Shown here: positions 11,001-37,513 of the stretch, in pieces | Numbering within the stretch: the first letter of the stretch is position 1 | How the letters are laid out: every line of letters starts with the position of its first letter | DNA from: Phoronis australis | Taxonomy: Eukaryota; Phoronida; Phoronidae | Direction of reading: 5' to 3' | DNA length: 64,000 nucleotides | Assembly (NCBI GenBank): GCA_002633005.1 | Contig: NMRA01000221.1 | Span: 250,290 to 314,289 of the forward strand | Program-made: the position numbers and the translations under genes | The notes under the pieces: model-generated | What the model was told of the DNA's origin: nothing | What the model saw: only the letters and a program-made list of their open reading frames with translations | Databases searched by the model: none

Positions 11001-11447
11001 GTTACTGTCAACTTTGGTGTACTTTGTTTGATTTAAATGCGCTATCAGTGTTCTCACCAGGATTAAAATTGAACGTGGTGGAATGACAAAATGATGCTAT
11101 TTGCAATGTTCAGCTAAGTCCTGAAGTGAGACCACAGTGTCCTGGGTTTTCCAGTTTAAATTTTTTAGTAAGAATTTGATCGTAGTTAGGAAATACTTTT
11201 TGTTTAGAAAGTCTCTACAATGTTAAGTCTTTTGTAAACCAGGTTGTCCCAGCATGCTCGAGTTCAATTGTACTCTTGTGTTTCAGACTTAGTCATCCCA
11301 GTATCCATGTATCAGACCGTGGTGTCTGGGGCAGCGCAGCTGGCAGAGAGTCAAAATGTACAGGTTGCCATGGCACCCACAGGAAATAGTTCTGTGCCAG
11401 ACGCAACAACTGCTGTGGAGGTGATCGCCATGGATAGTGATCAGTGA
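4855..11447 (+). CDS. NRF1: Nuclear respiratory factor 1 (whole gene, 8 coding exons)
   Basis: NRF1 is a dimeric nuclear transcription factor that binds GC-rich palindromes (GCGCATGCGC) in promoters of mitochondrial, growth and neural genes. The joined coding sequence is 1392 nt (463 residues; human about 503). Seen in order: an acidic serine-rich N-terminus with SEPSSPE followed by DDKDILL, as in the CK2-phosphorylated region of human NRF1; basic nuclear localisation KKRKRPH near residue 80; the conserved DNA-binding/dimerisation domain (NPSIRKRQQTRLLRKL, VGQQAIVLC, KVFG, PPLVIDGIP, FIPEMLKYSTGR, PWANVRSDVRT, VSWTHALRTIVKNCYK) to about residue 285; then a divergent glutamine/threonine-rich activation region beginning VQTINNPDGTVS and ending with IPVSMYQTVV, VQVAMAP and a C-terminal acidic tail. 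The start ATG at 4855 is the first in the exon, 2 bases after an acceptor; an earlier coding exon cannot be excluded. All introns are GT-AG and phases match. It converges on AHCYL. Confidence 0.95.
5616..5818 (+). CDS. NRF1: NRF1 coding exon 2
   Basis: Residues 66-133. Encodes the poly-Ala stretch, the KKRKRPH signal and the start of the DNA-binding domain. Donor ACT|GTGAGT ends the exon in phase 0. Confidence 0.95.
6308..6505 (+). CDS. NRF1: NRF1 coding exon 3
   Basis: Residues 134-199 (SSMSYKVFG... DKMTQ). The acceptor is the TAG at 6305-6307. The CAG five bases later (6310-6312) looks better by consensus but would shift the frame, so phase decides for 6308. Confidence 0.88.
7266..7424 (+). 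CDS. NRF1: NRF1 coding exon 4
   Basis: Residues 200-252, the most conserved part of the DNA-binding domain (EMLKYSTGR, WWPSDLPWANVRSDVRT). Acceptor gattacag, donor AAGG|GTAAGT, phase 0 on both sides. Confidence 0.97.
7634..8201. mobile_element. TIR element M, copy A (NRF1 intron 4)
   Basis: The ends are imperfect inverted repeats of about 34 bp: left starts AGGGCTGTTCCAGCAAAATC, right ends in its inverted form ACTGGAACAGCCCT, each followed inward by a G or C run. The inside carries repeated ATGGGTGGT / ATTACGGGTGG motifs and no transposase frame. Copy B at 17635-18414 is the same element in opposite orientation. It is a non-autonomous DNA-transposon-like (MITE-like) element; superfamily unknown. 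Confidence 0.75.
8440..8740. repeat. Degenerate C-rich minisatellite with assembly gap
   Basis: Diverged tandem units built on CCCCACATCACTCCA / CACACCACCCTG, about 20 bp long, lie on both sides of an N run at 8549-8589. The gap is most likely a collapsed part of the array. Open frames across the Ns are artefacts. Confidence 0.75.
8549..8589. other. Assembly gap (41 N)
   Basis: Unsequenced bases inside the C-rich minisatellite of NRF1 intron 4. True length unknown. Confidence 0.99.
8786..8920 (+). CDS. NRF1: NRF1 coding exon 5
   Basis: Residues 253-297. VSWTHALRTIVKNCYKHHGR closes the DNA-binding domain; then a Gln/His-rich linker. Donor CTATG|GTAAGC. The last ~27 nt of the exon and the donor are the first unit of a tandem duplication that continues into the intron. 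Confidence 0.95.
8894..9140. repeat. 89-bp tandem triplication over the exon 5 donor
   Basis: Three units with period 89, each holding TACACTA..., CACAYCAGACTATG and a GTAAGCAG-like step at 8921, 9010 and (mutated to GTAGCAG) 9099. The first unit is the real exon-intron junction. Confidence 0.85.
9142..9273. repeat. 22-bp minisatellite, 6 copies
   Basis: Unit acatctgagtgtaggcrgag plus tg, six nearly identical copies directly after the 89-bp triplication, from whose ACATCTGA segment it appears to have grown. Intron 5 of NRF1. Confidence 0.9.
9721..9849 (+). CDS. NRF1: NRF1 coding exon 6
   Basis: Residues 298-340. Starts VQTINNPDGTVSIIQ, close to the human VQTFSNPDGTVSLIQ. Acceptor ttccttgcag, donor ACT|GTAAGT, phase 0 on both sides. 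Confidence 0.95.
10083..10293 (+). CDS. NRF1: NRF1 coding exon 7
   Basis: Residues 341-410 plus one base. Activation region with SAEATQAVQTLAEVA and MNNEAAAHALATVAEAHL, like the human STEATQAV / NSEAAAHAVATLAEATL pattern. Donor GGAA|GTGAGT. Confidence 0.92.
11287..11447 (+). CDS. NRF1: NRF1 coding exon 8 (terminal)
   Basis: Residues 411-463 and TGA. Encodes IPVSMYQTVVSG, VQVAMAPT and the tail VEVIAMDSDQ. Acceptor cttgtgtttcag in the phase left by exon 7. Confidence 0.95.
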
Positions 11448-12000
11448 CGCTGCCCTTAGTGTTTGTTGAAATTATTGGACTTAAAGTTTGTCTTCATCTT
11501 GTGATGTTGTGTTGGTTTTTACAGTCACTCTGCAGTTGTTGTCTCTCCTTTAAATTGTCAGGAGTTAATTTTGCCCTCATAATTATTATGCCAAGAGGGA
11601 CAATCCAAAAATTATTATATTGAAAGTTATTTTCAGGGTATCATTGAAAGTTACAGGTGGTCATTTCAAGTCATCTTCATTTCTTGATTTTTATCACTGG
11701 AGTAGGCTACATTTTCTGTTGTTACCATTAAATATTGTCATTTTTCACTTTATATTTTGTTACAAAAAGGTTTACCAAGAATTTTTTTGTGTCGGTTGTT
11801 CAGTTCAAGCCATGCCAACAGTGAAGTGGGCATATCGTGCCAAACAGGTGTGAAGTATCACCAAATATTCAACATCAGATTGCTGCACTCTGCTGTATTA
11901 AAATCACATCCCCTTTGCATTCATTTTGTACACTTTGAAATCAGTTGAATTCCATGCTTGGCAACTTTTGTTCTGTGAATAAACCATACAAATACAATTT
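11448..12000 (+). other. NRF1: NRF1 3' untranslated region
   Basis: T-rich, with no conserved frame. The end is placed about 20 bases after the AATAAA at 11978; the exact cleavage site is inferred. Confidence 0.6.
11978..11983 (+). terminator. NRF1: NRF1 poly(A) signal
   Basis: AATAAA, 531 bp after the stop codon and followed by a T-containing stretch. It is the only canonical + strand signal between the stop and the convergent gene's signal. Confidence 0.65.
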
Positions 12001-12035
12001 ACTGTGACGGGACTAACTGCCTTAATAACTCTTAT

Positions 12036-12041
12036 TTTATT
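12036..12041 (-). terminator. AHCYL: AHCYL poly(A) signal candidate
   Basis: AATAAA on the - strand (TTTATT on +). A second copy is at 12083-12088. Either would end the AHCYL transcript within tens of bases of the NRF1 cleavage site. Confidence 0.5.
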
Positions 12042-13347
12042 TCAAGACATTTTTCATTTGTAATAATCACTCAACATTTCAATTTATTCATTTCGATTCA
12101 TAATACATGTGAAACAGTGTATCATGCTTGTAATGTCTGTATGCTTATAACGTCGTATTGTACAAGTTCTAAACCAACTGTACTGTTAAGTAGATTTGGT
12201 TGCAGCAAACTTGATTGTTCTGGGAAGATCTAGCCATGATGTGGGATTGTAGTGGGAAACACAAATGTGGATTTGTAAACTAACAGGTGAATGAATGGTG
12301 TATATATTTATCAATGATCTTAGACTGGACACTGCATTGGACCTTATATTGTGCATTTCTCAGATGATGTCATTCAGTCGCTTCATCTATAAAATGGCCA
12401 GTTGAAAAACGGCTTTGTATCAAGTGTTTTCTTTAACAATGGCTACGTGCCAAGGATAAACCAATGTCACACATTAATATTTTATTTCTAATATTTCATG
12501 GTTTATAGACTATCACGTGGCAATGTTCATAACAGTGATTTCAAACATGAGCTCACAATGCTCCACCCCAGAAGAGAAGGCTTGGCCTAGTCAGAAATAA
12601 ATATACAACCACTGTGTATAACTTTATCCAATAAAGCGCTTACTCCAGCCAGTTACAAATCAGCAAATTTGAAAACAATTTTCCCTCGGTTGCTCTCTGC
12701 AAAAATAATTTATAGATCGCACAATGTTTAACTACAGTGGTATTGGAAAATGTTTTACTTAGTAGAATTGCCTCTTGCAATTTTTTGTTTCATTTCTTAG
12801 ATGGGTGAGGAGAATATTAGAACCTAATTTAGGGTGAATTGCAGTTGCAAGACACAGGACACTAGTGAACAAGTATTCAAACTGGAGACCTGCCAATTGC
12901 AGCAAGGCACTCACCAGAGAGCTGAATCTTAAGTCAGATCTTCACCTTCACTATACAGGGCTAAGTCGGACAATTATCACCATAATTTTTAGAAACAAAA
13001 TCAATGTTCAGCCACAGATTACCTTCACACAAAAAGACCCATTCCCTTACAGTTTGCCAGTCATTCAAAGATGCTGAAAATCTACACTCATTTTTTAAAG
13101 CTGCTCAAGTCCTTTAGTTCGCTCGACATGCGTGCAAATTAAGTATACGACCCACAAGACTTGTAAAGTTAATTCAGCCACAAACTTAATCAGTCCACCC
13201 TCGTGTCTTGTGAGGACACCTCAGTCCACCCTCGCAATCCTCGTGTCTTGTGAGGACACCGCTGATATGATAATAAATAATCAATCTTGTTCTTTTGCTT
13301 CGATACTCTGTTCTGCACTCCATGACACAGGTAGATACAGTACAGAA
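12042..13347 (-). other. AHCYL: Inferred AHCYL 3' untranslated region
   Basis: Inferred from the terminal exon at 13354 and the poly(A) signals at 12.04-12.09 kb. No conserved frame. Contains a tandem duplication (about 40 bp: ...CCTCGTGTCTTGTGAGGACACC twice) at 13191-13260. Confidence 0.5.
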
Positions 13348-28287
<14,940 letters not shown>

Positions 28288-28859
28288 GTCACAGCTCTAA
28301 CTGCACACCACTAGAGCAGACAACAGACAACTATCACTTGGAACAACAAGACACCTGCCAGGTCTCTACAAGTCTGTCCAGGATGCCACTACCAGACACC
28401 AGGATAAATCAAAGGCTGTCCAGGAATAACAATTGTCCTTGTAGATCCTGATGTAATGTTGTCTTTCTTGGAATGGACTAATGGTCTGCTTTTCGCTTTA
28501 TCTCCTGCACACAGAACTGACTTGATACCATACATCATGTCAACAGGGGACTTCATTAAAACCCATACTGACAAATTCTCATTGAATTACAACAAGTTGA
28601 GACGCACGACGATTTGGACCTCAAGCCAACGTGCGTCAAAGATGTGGTTACCTCCCCTGCAGGCATGATTATGACGAATTTGAAACCGAGAGAAAATTAC
28701 AGACTCAAATATTCAAGCAAATCCAGAAACTTGGATATCATATGACAACCAGCTGAGACCCAGGAAAGATATCTGCCCACCAGTACAACAAGCATTGCAA
28801 CATCAAAATATGAATCAAAATTGTTGCAAATACCACTAACGATAATTCTCAACCTATTT

Positions 28860-29080
28860 CTCATAAAATAATAACGAAAACTGTCACTTTTCAAAGACTG
28901 ATTACAGCAAATAATGGAAAATTTGCGAAAAGTTATTTCGTGATATCTAAACAGAACAAACCTAGCTAATAAGGGATTAAACAATTTTCTTAGTCTTTAT
29001 TTTTGTGGAGACATTTGACAAAATAGAATTTCTTTTGTCAGCCATCTTGTGTACTAGGTAAGTGAAAGGATTACTGTATT
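28860..29080. repeat. Dispersed repeat family R, copy 1
   Basis: Conserved order: tttcaaagactgattac, agcaaataatggaaaa, acaaacctagc, tctttatttttgtgrag, aaatttgacaaaatagaatttc, gccatcttgtg. Further copies at 34240-34440, 35695-35800 (partial), 43185-43320, 46960-47140 and 62400-62570, all in the same orientation. Confidence 0.7.
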
Positions 29081-29501
29081 ACCTTGAATATTACAACTAA
29101 TGCATCAAATGTCAAGGACACAGAAGCTATTCCCTTATGAAATATCTGTCACCTCAAGACATTAGTTTCCTAGGAACAGGAACTATCTGGTTATCAGATA
29201 TTTGTGTAAGTGACTTTGCACTTGAAAGTTAATTGCCAAATGGACAGATCTAAGAATCAAGTTATGAACTACTAATTGTTTTTAAGACACTTCAAAGATA
29301 CAGCTATTCACAGACTGTGCACTGTTCATCAAAAATCTTGACATCAAAAGTGAGAATTCTGAGACTGTCACCAATGTGGGAAGCGCATTCATCATATTAT
29401 GGACTGACATATGCTAATTGAATGTTGTAGCACTCAGCAGGAAATGTAAAAGTGCCAAGGAACCCCACAGAAAACATACTGTTGAGTCAGACTGTGAAAC
29501 A

Positions 29502-29995
29502 ACGTCATGAGATGAATGTCTAAATGTTCTTAATCGCACTGTAGTCTGGTCTAGTCTACAATGACACGAGATAAATGTCTAAATGTTCTTAATCGCTCTG
29601 TAGTCTGGTCTAGTCTGCAATGACATGAGATGAATGTCTAAATGTTCCTAATCACACTATTGTCTGGTATAGACTACAATGACATAAGATGAAAAACTGA
29701 ATATTCCTGACCATACTGTAGTCTAGTCTAGACTAGAATAACATAATATGAATGTCTAAATGTTCTTGATCACACTGTAGTCTGGTCTAGACTACAATGA
29801 CACGAGATGAATATCTGAATATTCCTGACCACACTGTAGTCTAGTCTAGACTACACTGTAGTCTGGTCTAGTCTGCAATGACATGAGATGAATATCTGAA
29901 TATTCCTGACCACACTGTAGTCTAGTCTAGACCACAATGACATGAGATGAATGTCTAAATGTTCCTGATCACACTGTTGTGTGGTCTAGTCTACT
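29502..29995. repeat. 59-bp minisatellite, ~8 copies
   Basis: Units of the form atgacatgagatgaatgtct aaatgttcttaatcacactg tagtctggtctagtctaca, period 59. Several units carry the palindrome-like TAGTCTAGACTA. Confidence 0.9.
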
Positions 29996-30149
29996 GAAAT
30001 GAAGGAGTCGATTAGGCTGAATGGATACCTTGATATTCACCTTTAATGTCCTTCAGTGGGATTTAAAGCGAGTCTACCTGGCGTTTCATCAAAGAAACAA
30101 ACTACTGAGTTAAACCACCTACTGCTATAAAACTAGACTCAATTAGTTA

Positions 30150-30290
30150 ATTACTGAGATGAGAAGTTATCTCTGAATTCGCAAAGAACTGGCAATTCAT
30201 TATTCCTAGAGACCATGCCCCGACATAAAATGACCACCAACCTGTAGTCTTGTCTCAAGCAATGACCAATTGTCAATTCTTCCCAAGACT
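30150..30290. repeat. Dispersed repeat family S, copy 2
   Basis: Counterpart of 26145-26290; a C13 run follows at about 30296-30307. Confidence 0.6.
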
Positions 30291-31283
30291 AGAACCCCCC
30301 CCCCCCAAGAAGAATTTAAAGCCAATTTTAAAACATTGGTCGAATTAACGAGTGTTTTTTTGAGATGAATGTAGACAAGTTTGTGCTGTTTTAATATCCA
30401 CAAATGATTTAAGTAAGAAACTGCTGCACTATGTTTGTGTACTCCAGTTCCACTTGTTGAAGTCAACACATATACCAACACACACCCGAGAATTTTCTTA
30501 AAATTAAAGAAGAGAATTGAACAATCAAATGCCTTTCCCACTGCCACCGAACATTTAACTTCGGTCTTAAATCAAAATTAACAGCCAAAGTCAACTCCGA
30601 AGGAATGAGGTGGATTTAATAGCTAAGGGAATGAGAACGCTTAACTTCAAATTTATCAACAGAGGTCACTGCCTGTGTTTAACACCAGCGAGAAGTGGCT
30701 GGTTACTGTTCGTTAATGTTTTCTTCTAATATTGGTGCTATAAGAGTTCTATCTAAATTTATCCACGTATTTGCTGGATTCTTTACATTAAATAATAACT
30801 AACATGTAGTGTACGCAAAACGAGTTCCAACGCGCCATACCGCCTTTGTTTGGATCAGCTATTAGCCTGTACAAGAGTGTATGTATGTTTTTAATACATA
30901 GTCACAGTCCCAACAAGGCAACCGTTGGCTACCTTGTAGTAAAGTTGATGCTTTTAAGTTTCCATCTGGGGAGAGGAAGAGATCCTCGCATTTTTGATGA
31001 CATCACTGTCAAAAACAGTAAGGTCACATTAGAGCCACCTTGTGTTAACTTCCCTGAAAAGTTAATAAGAACACATACGCTTAACTTCACATTTCGGATT
31101 AGCCACATATAACTTTGATACTTCGATAGTAGCAAAGTTAACCGTATGGGAAAAGGCCTTTAGAACTTCGGTTTGAACAAACTTGGTCAAAGCAAAATGC
31201 TGTTAATAAGAACCCTTTACAAGTACACAAGATCTTGCTCAGGGTTGTACAATTCACTGCCCTCCTGACTACCACTTGACAGA

Positions 31284-31366
31284 TTACAGTAAAAATTCCC
31301 GAATTTTGGACAGGTTCAAAATAATTATTTTTTCGCTGTCTTAAATTCGGGAATTTTTACCGTAGT
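31284..31366. repeat. Small foldback element
   Basis: TACAGTAAAAATTCCCGAATTT faces its inverse AAATTCGGGAATTTTTACCG across a ~36-nt loop. Looks like a tiny TA-type MITE. Confidence 0.75.
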
Positions 31367-31530
31367 TAAGCACAAGCTTTCCAAAAATCCGCACTGTCCC
31401 ACTTTCCCTCACTCGACAGGTTAATAATCTGTAAACTGGACTCATTTTATAGTCCACAGGAATTCATCTATAAATACACAAAACGTACCGAGAGTGGCGT
31501 ACATGAAGTAATATCCCACGAGACATTATT

Positions 31531-31571
31531 CCGCGTATTGACCGAGACCGAAGGTCGAGGTCGATACGCGG
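31531..31571. repeat. GC-rich hairpin
   Basis: CCGCGTATTGACC pairs with GGTCGATACGCGG through an inner GACC-GAA-GGTC stem; 41 bp in all. Confidence 0.7.
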
Positions 31572-32147
31572 TTTTAAAAGTAACGATTTATTTCTTGAAA
31601 AGAGGTAACAAAGATGAAAACAATGGCAACTGTGCAGTGAACTTGTAACATCTCCTGGATATAGTTAAAAAACAAAAATATTCGATATTGTAGTTTCCTA
31701 GGAATCAGCGCCAGAGTTGCAGACGATATAGTATTCAGCAATTGAAAACTTACGCCTAGGGCCTAGTTGCAAGTCGAGTGTTAGTTACACTGCTGCAACT
31801 GTATTACTTTAAACTATATTCGGAAAGTTTGATGATCGAACCGGCTGAAGACGTCGAGTCGACATTGACCTACCTTTTGAACTTTCAATGTCAGAGGTCA
31901 CTGTTAAAGTAGTGCGGGAGGTGAATACGGAAAACTTAATTACACGGCTGCATTTCCCTCGACAGATTAAACGCATATGGGATAAAGCTACAAGAATTAC
32001 GATAAACATGAACTATGAACACTCGAAGTGTTTCATATCAACTACTTAGGTACTAGACTAAAGTACATGTCAACTGCAAAGATAGTTGTTCTTAGATCCG
32101 CTTCGACAGTTAACGGACACTGCACTTATTGCTGTCTGCCGTAGTTA

Positions 32148-32161
32148 CCACAAGATGGCGC
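32148..32161 (+). promoter_or_regulatory. CTCF-like site
   Basis: CCACAAGATGGCGC matches the CTCF core consensus at 13 of 14 positions; it also fits a YY1-type CAAGATGGCG site. Confidence 0.35.
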
Positions 32162-32295
32162 TCCAAAACATTATGCAGACTCAAAATTTTTAAATATGAA
32201 GTATTGTATAATGATAAAATGATGAATATTTGTAAAAAATATTAAGCAATAGTCCACAACATGTGCTGTTATTGACATCAACACCTGCAGATTGT

Positions 32296-32386
32296 AGCCA
32301 CATTCTAACCCTTCATATTGCATGAAGCTCCGTTGCCTCTCATTTTAACCCTTCATATTGCATGAAGCTCCATTGTCTCTCGTGAC
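32296..32386. repeat. 46-bp tandem duplication
   Basis: Two copies of ttctaacccttcatattgca plus tgaagctccrttgyctctc. Confidence 0.85.
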
Positions 32387-33044
32387 AACCAACGTAATGG
32401 GCATATAGTCTGGAGTCATAACAACCTCTTAAACCAGGTTCACTTGGGTGTCGAGAAATATAAGCGTTACAGCCAGACAAGACAAGCTGTCTGCGCAGAG
32501 GTAACCCTCGCCAGCAGTTAGTTTATTTTCTCACTACACCTGTCTCTTTTAAGAAAAAACCAACATCAAACTATGTTCACATCTCAAATCGATGTGACAA
32601 TTAAAAAGGGTCTCTTACCCACCCATGCATGTGTCCTTTGAAGAGAACCACCTGGCTACAAAAGTGCTTACAAAAATGCCAGTGGTTTTGAGGTAACTCA
32701 TATAGATCTCCAACACAGTGCCAGCAAAAGTGACCCTTGCGACCATTCACAAGGTGTTTTTGCTGCTATTAAGTGTTAGCGAAAACGGCAGCAGGTGAAC
32801 CAGGCCGAAATGACCAAAAATTCAGTTCACTAAAACGTCATGAAAATGAAACCAAGTTGGACAATACACTTCGAAAGGAGGACTTTATTGGAAAATTAGC
32901 TGGCGCAAACTGAAGCTAAGTCATACCATGACACCACGAATTTTGCAGCTCAATGACACGCAGTAGTGACATTATTTTCACACAAATTACAAGTTTCTTA
33001 ACGATGTTGGTTTTGGGCCAAGTTAGTAATAGATAACTCAGCAC

Positions 33045-33626
33045 AATTGTTGTCAGCATTGTGTATTTACATCTATACATGTCCAACAGGTGGGGCTTGT
33101 TACTTGTGACCATTCCTTAGTGCTGTTAACACTACAAAAGTTGACACGGATCAGCTTATAGGAAACCAGTTGTTCCAGCGCAAGTTTGAGTGTAAACAGG
33201 ACCAAACTGGAGCAAATTGGCAGCGCGGTGACAACTTTTGCCACCTGTTTGTGAGGTAGAGTAATTTGCGCTTGAACATCTTGCTCCGTGTCAATTATGT
33301 GTCTAAATGCCAAACTGGGGCGAGGCGGAACTTTTCATCTCTACTGCGCTTGTGTAATGACCTAAATACAGGTTCTCTGTCTCTTCAACTCCTGTCATTT
33401 GTAAACCTACGCATGTGAGATCCACTCTCTAGCCTACAATTTCCGTCTTGCCACAGTTAGTGAGTTGTGTGTGTGTAAAGGGACGCTTGACACCGATCAA
33501 TTTGCTCCATGTCAGTTGCGCCGGGCTAAAAGTTGATGTCTAAACGGGACTCTTGAGAATGGTGAAGTGATTTTCATCGAAACGTTGAATATGTATTTAT
33601 GTAAATACACAATGCTGACAACAATT
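33045..33626. repeat. Foldback element with perfect 28-bp arms
   Basis: Arm 33045-33072 (AATTGTTGTCAGCATTGTGT...) is the exact inverse of 33599-33626. The direct sequence attacaagtttctt lies just outside each arm (about 32986 and 33629). No coding frame inside. DNA-transposon-like. Confidence 0.8.
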
Positions 33627-34239
33627 CTATTACAAGTTTCTTGATGAGATATTAATTATTGATTATCATATATATTTGTTACTAACGTCATTTGCAGCTA
33701 CCCATGGAGGCAAGTTGCAGTTCTAAGCAACTCAGTCATCCTTTGACCGGGGGTAGGGCGAGAGGGAGGGCGTGTGATAGGGGGAGTGACGGTCTCACAC
33801 ACTGGTTCCTGCTGCATTTCAATTACTGACTACAGCCCCAAATTGATTACAATCTTCAATATGTTCATACCTTATTCCAGACCATCGATATATATCATCA
33901 AAAATTCCTTGAACTGTTACACAACTAGAGCAGATGGGCAAGCCATATGGGATCCATGTTACGCTGTTCAAGCCTCGTTTTGGCATTGTAACAATGGATA
34001 AATTTTAATACTAATAAACTGCTATGAAAAGCTCTTTAAACACAATTAAACTTTACTATTTCTTTCTCCCCAAACACGACCTCTCTTCATGGCATATAGA
34101 ATCAACTTGAATACAAAGACCCCACATTAACATGGACTATTTTGATGTTGAGGTGTACAAACCTGGTAGTTAGAACATTAATTTATGACTATGTTAAGTT
34201 GGCACAATGCCAACTGCACGGTAATTCAGAACTTATTTT

Positions 34240-34440
34240 GCCAAAATGGTCGTTTTTCAATGACTGATTACCTTTATGCAAAGAATGGGAATTCGTCAAC
34301 GCACTACAAACTAGGCTTGTAATAGACGAAAATGTTTTTAATCAGTACTTTTGTGGAGAAATTTAACTAAGTAGAATTTCACTTGTCCACCACATGGTGT
34401 GCTAAATAATTGAAGACTTATGGTACCACATTTATCATTC
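34240..34440. repeat. Dispersed repeat family R, copy 2
   Basis: Blocks ttcaatgactgattac, ttttgtggagaaattt and agtagaatttc in the family order. Confidence 0.6.
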
Positions 34441-37242
34441 AGTCTCATTTAAATCATGCCACATGAGAAGTTCCAAATTATTCAATTCAAAGTGCTTCGA
34501 TAACACTGTCAATATCAACTCACAGAAGAAGTAACACAGATAATCTTTACAAAAAAATCTCACGGAATGAATGCAATCAGATTATAAATGCTACAAAAGG
34601 CCACTAATCCCCCCAAGCTAGCTCAGGAGAGAACGAGGCCAATACAAGGTGCTCGTCAACAATCTGATATTTATGTTGGAACAGAACTACCTGCACATTC
34701 AAGGCTTGGTCGTAGGATGGTCGTCAAAACATGTAGACCCAACTTTTTACTGATGACTTGTTATCACACCATAGGATAATTTGTTGTGCAAAGCCAAAAC
34801 CATTGAAGCAAAGGTCAACAGCTTGGCTTGTATTAGACATGAAAGTGAATTTTAGTGGTGTTTTAAAAAAGCATTATGTTTAGGAGACTTAGTAAGGCAC
34901 ACGCACGCGCACGCACAGTGTGCAGCACCAGTTCGTCAACATATGGCGGTCAGGACAGAGTACAAAATAAACCACTGCCTTTCTTAGAAAGATGCAAGAT
35001 GAGTATGAAAAAAAGAGTTTAAAACATGCAAAGCTAGCATTTATTGTTAATGAGTCTCAGCAGAAGGCATGCTGGGAATATTTAGCCAGGTCAAAGACAT
35101 TCTAATGAAAATCAGGTGAACAAGACATCTTCACATATGTGCGGAATAAACCAATGATAACGCACCTCCTGTTCATGCCAGATATTGTGGAAGATTACCC
35201 TTACATTTCTTCTCAATAATTAAACAAGTTGATAGGAGACTATCCGAATTCATTGCTCAAAAGAAAGTACATTTTATTGTTTCTTCAGACACAACTATGA
35301 AACACAATTGGCTCCTGAAGTGTCACTAATAAATACCTTGTAGTAACCCATCCAAATAAGTAGGTAACTACGGTAACCTGGATTGAAAAGGACAGGTCAC
35401 AGTTCCACAGGCCACTTCAAGCACTGAATATTTCCATCACAACTCTACAGTTCTTAGTGCACATGTGAAAACATGAATGCTGGGATTAAGCAAAGAACGA
35501 CAAAACCAATTTCTTTCAGAAAATCTCCAACAGCTGCTCCATTATAAAAATGAAAGAAAATCTCCAGACTAAAGACTCTTACTTGCCCAGTAGGCACATT
35601 CTGATACCACTGTATTAGAAATATTCAACAGCAACTAACATAATAGACCATTCCTGCAGTAATTCCTCACTATTTCGTATAAAAAATAATTCGAAAATTG
35701 TTGATTTTTTCAAAGGTTGATTACTTCACAGCAAATAACGAGCGCAAGTTGTTTTAGGACATCTACACAACACAAATTAAGTTTATCAAAAAGTAAAATG
35801 AAATGAAAGTGCTCCGAAGAGCGTCACTAGGTGAAAGCAATTAAAAATTTGAAGGCGAAAATGACAACAAAACCAAGATCGTAAACAACCAAGACCCTGA
35901 TGCATATTACACTAACGTATTAGCGTTTATCCAAGATTTTGAAAATAGGGTGTCCAAAATGGGGTTCCCAAGATTCCAGGGCGTCCATGATTCCGACGCG
36001 TAACCCCCCCACCCCCAGCAATACGCCCAAACACACTTTTTTTACAAAAAATGAATAGATCAAGGTTTTTACAACTAAGTTTATAAAACAGCCTTCTATG
36101 GTGAGCATTTTTACTAAAAAACTGTGTAGACCAAGACTTTTACAATGCTGTCAATCAAGTGTCAAAATAGCAACATTGTATATACTTTGTATATACATTG
36201 TATATTTCTTCCTGCTTTGAAAAAAGAGCCCCCACTGTGAGCCTTCAGAGGCTTTCTAGTATTCATTACAATGTGTGAGTCCAAACTTGAAAGGTTCCTA
36301 TTGACAGTGGGTGTCCAAATGATACATTGGGCCTCCAAATGATACATTGGGCATCCTTGCCAGGGCGTCCAGATTAGTGCTAGAGTGTCCATTTGGACGC
36401 CCAGGACATACGCTGCATAAAGGCTTAGGTATTAGATAACCTGTACTGAGATCTATTTAAGTACCAAATTTAAGAAACTTCAAAGGATCGCGGAGCTAGA
36501 GCTCTGTAAGCATAATTCGAAAAATGGCCGTCACAGCGCCACCTTGAGTCAGATTTCGACCACGGACAATAGTCCGTGGAATATTGACTAGGTTAAGTGT
36601 AAGTCGATCAGACGAAAACTGCGATCTGCAGCACAAATATAACCTAACTGAGCAGTCACCTGAGCAGTAAATCGAATATCATGAGAACAGCAAGTCGTAG
36701 CAAGACATGTGTTTCACTACGCAGATAGCGCTTAAAAAATGAAAGATCTATCCACCGACCAAATTTCAGACAAATATGTCGCAGGATGCCGAAGCTACGT
36801 CGCAAAATCTTGAATAACTCGAAAACAGTAAGACCTCGAGAAAAACAAGTGTGACATTTCCAATAATCCTTGGAATGATATATCCACAGGTAAAAACCAG
36901 AAAAATCGAGCCATTCACAAAACACAAATTTTGTGCAAATTTGATATTGATCCGACCAGAGCTAACATCTGTAGCGTGCGAACAAAGCGAACACAGAAAA
37001 CAAACAAAAAATTTTGACAAAGCAACATACTTTAAAAATATCATTTCACCAAGTAAAAAACTAATACATTTTTTTCATATTTAATTTGACCAATTCAGCA
37101 GAATAAATTTTCACTTCACTGCCAAGAATTGCCATAGACTACTTTTCTGTTATTTGAGAGACACTTGACAGTTTTTATGTTAGTTTATACATTAGAATCA
37201 AAACTGAAATATTTCTAACATTAGTTTCAATATAAACAAGGC

Positions 37243-37422
37243 AATTGACCTATCGCCAAGATTTTGAGTGACGGCTTAACTGACCATTTAGAACGCAGCA
37301 TTACTGACACAGCTTCATTTCCAAGCCGCCATTTTACTCGACAAACAACACGATGACGGAGAAAACTTATTGTTTGTTAGTCGACTTTACGCAAAGGGGG
37401 CGGAGCTTGCGATAGGTCAATT
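37243..37422. repeat. Foldback with 14-bp perfect arms
   Basis: AATTGACCTATCGC (37243-37256) and its inverse (37409-37422). It directly precedes foldback family F copy 2. Confidence 0.75.
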
Positions 37423-37429
37423 ATCACAT

Positions 37430-37513
37430 AAAGGGGTCCTGGGCTTCTGAGAACCAGTTAGATGCTGGTCGTTCACAGGCAGGAACTGGTTCTCAAAATC
37501 AGGGACCCTTTAA
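37430..37513. repeat. Foldback family F, copy 2
   Basis: Left arm ggggtcctgggcttctgaga then accagtt, right arm aactggttctcaaaatcagg then gaccc. Confidence 0.8.
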
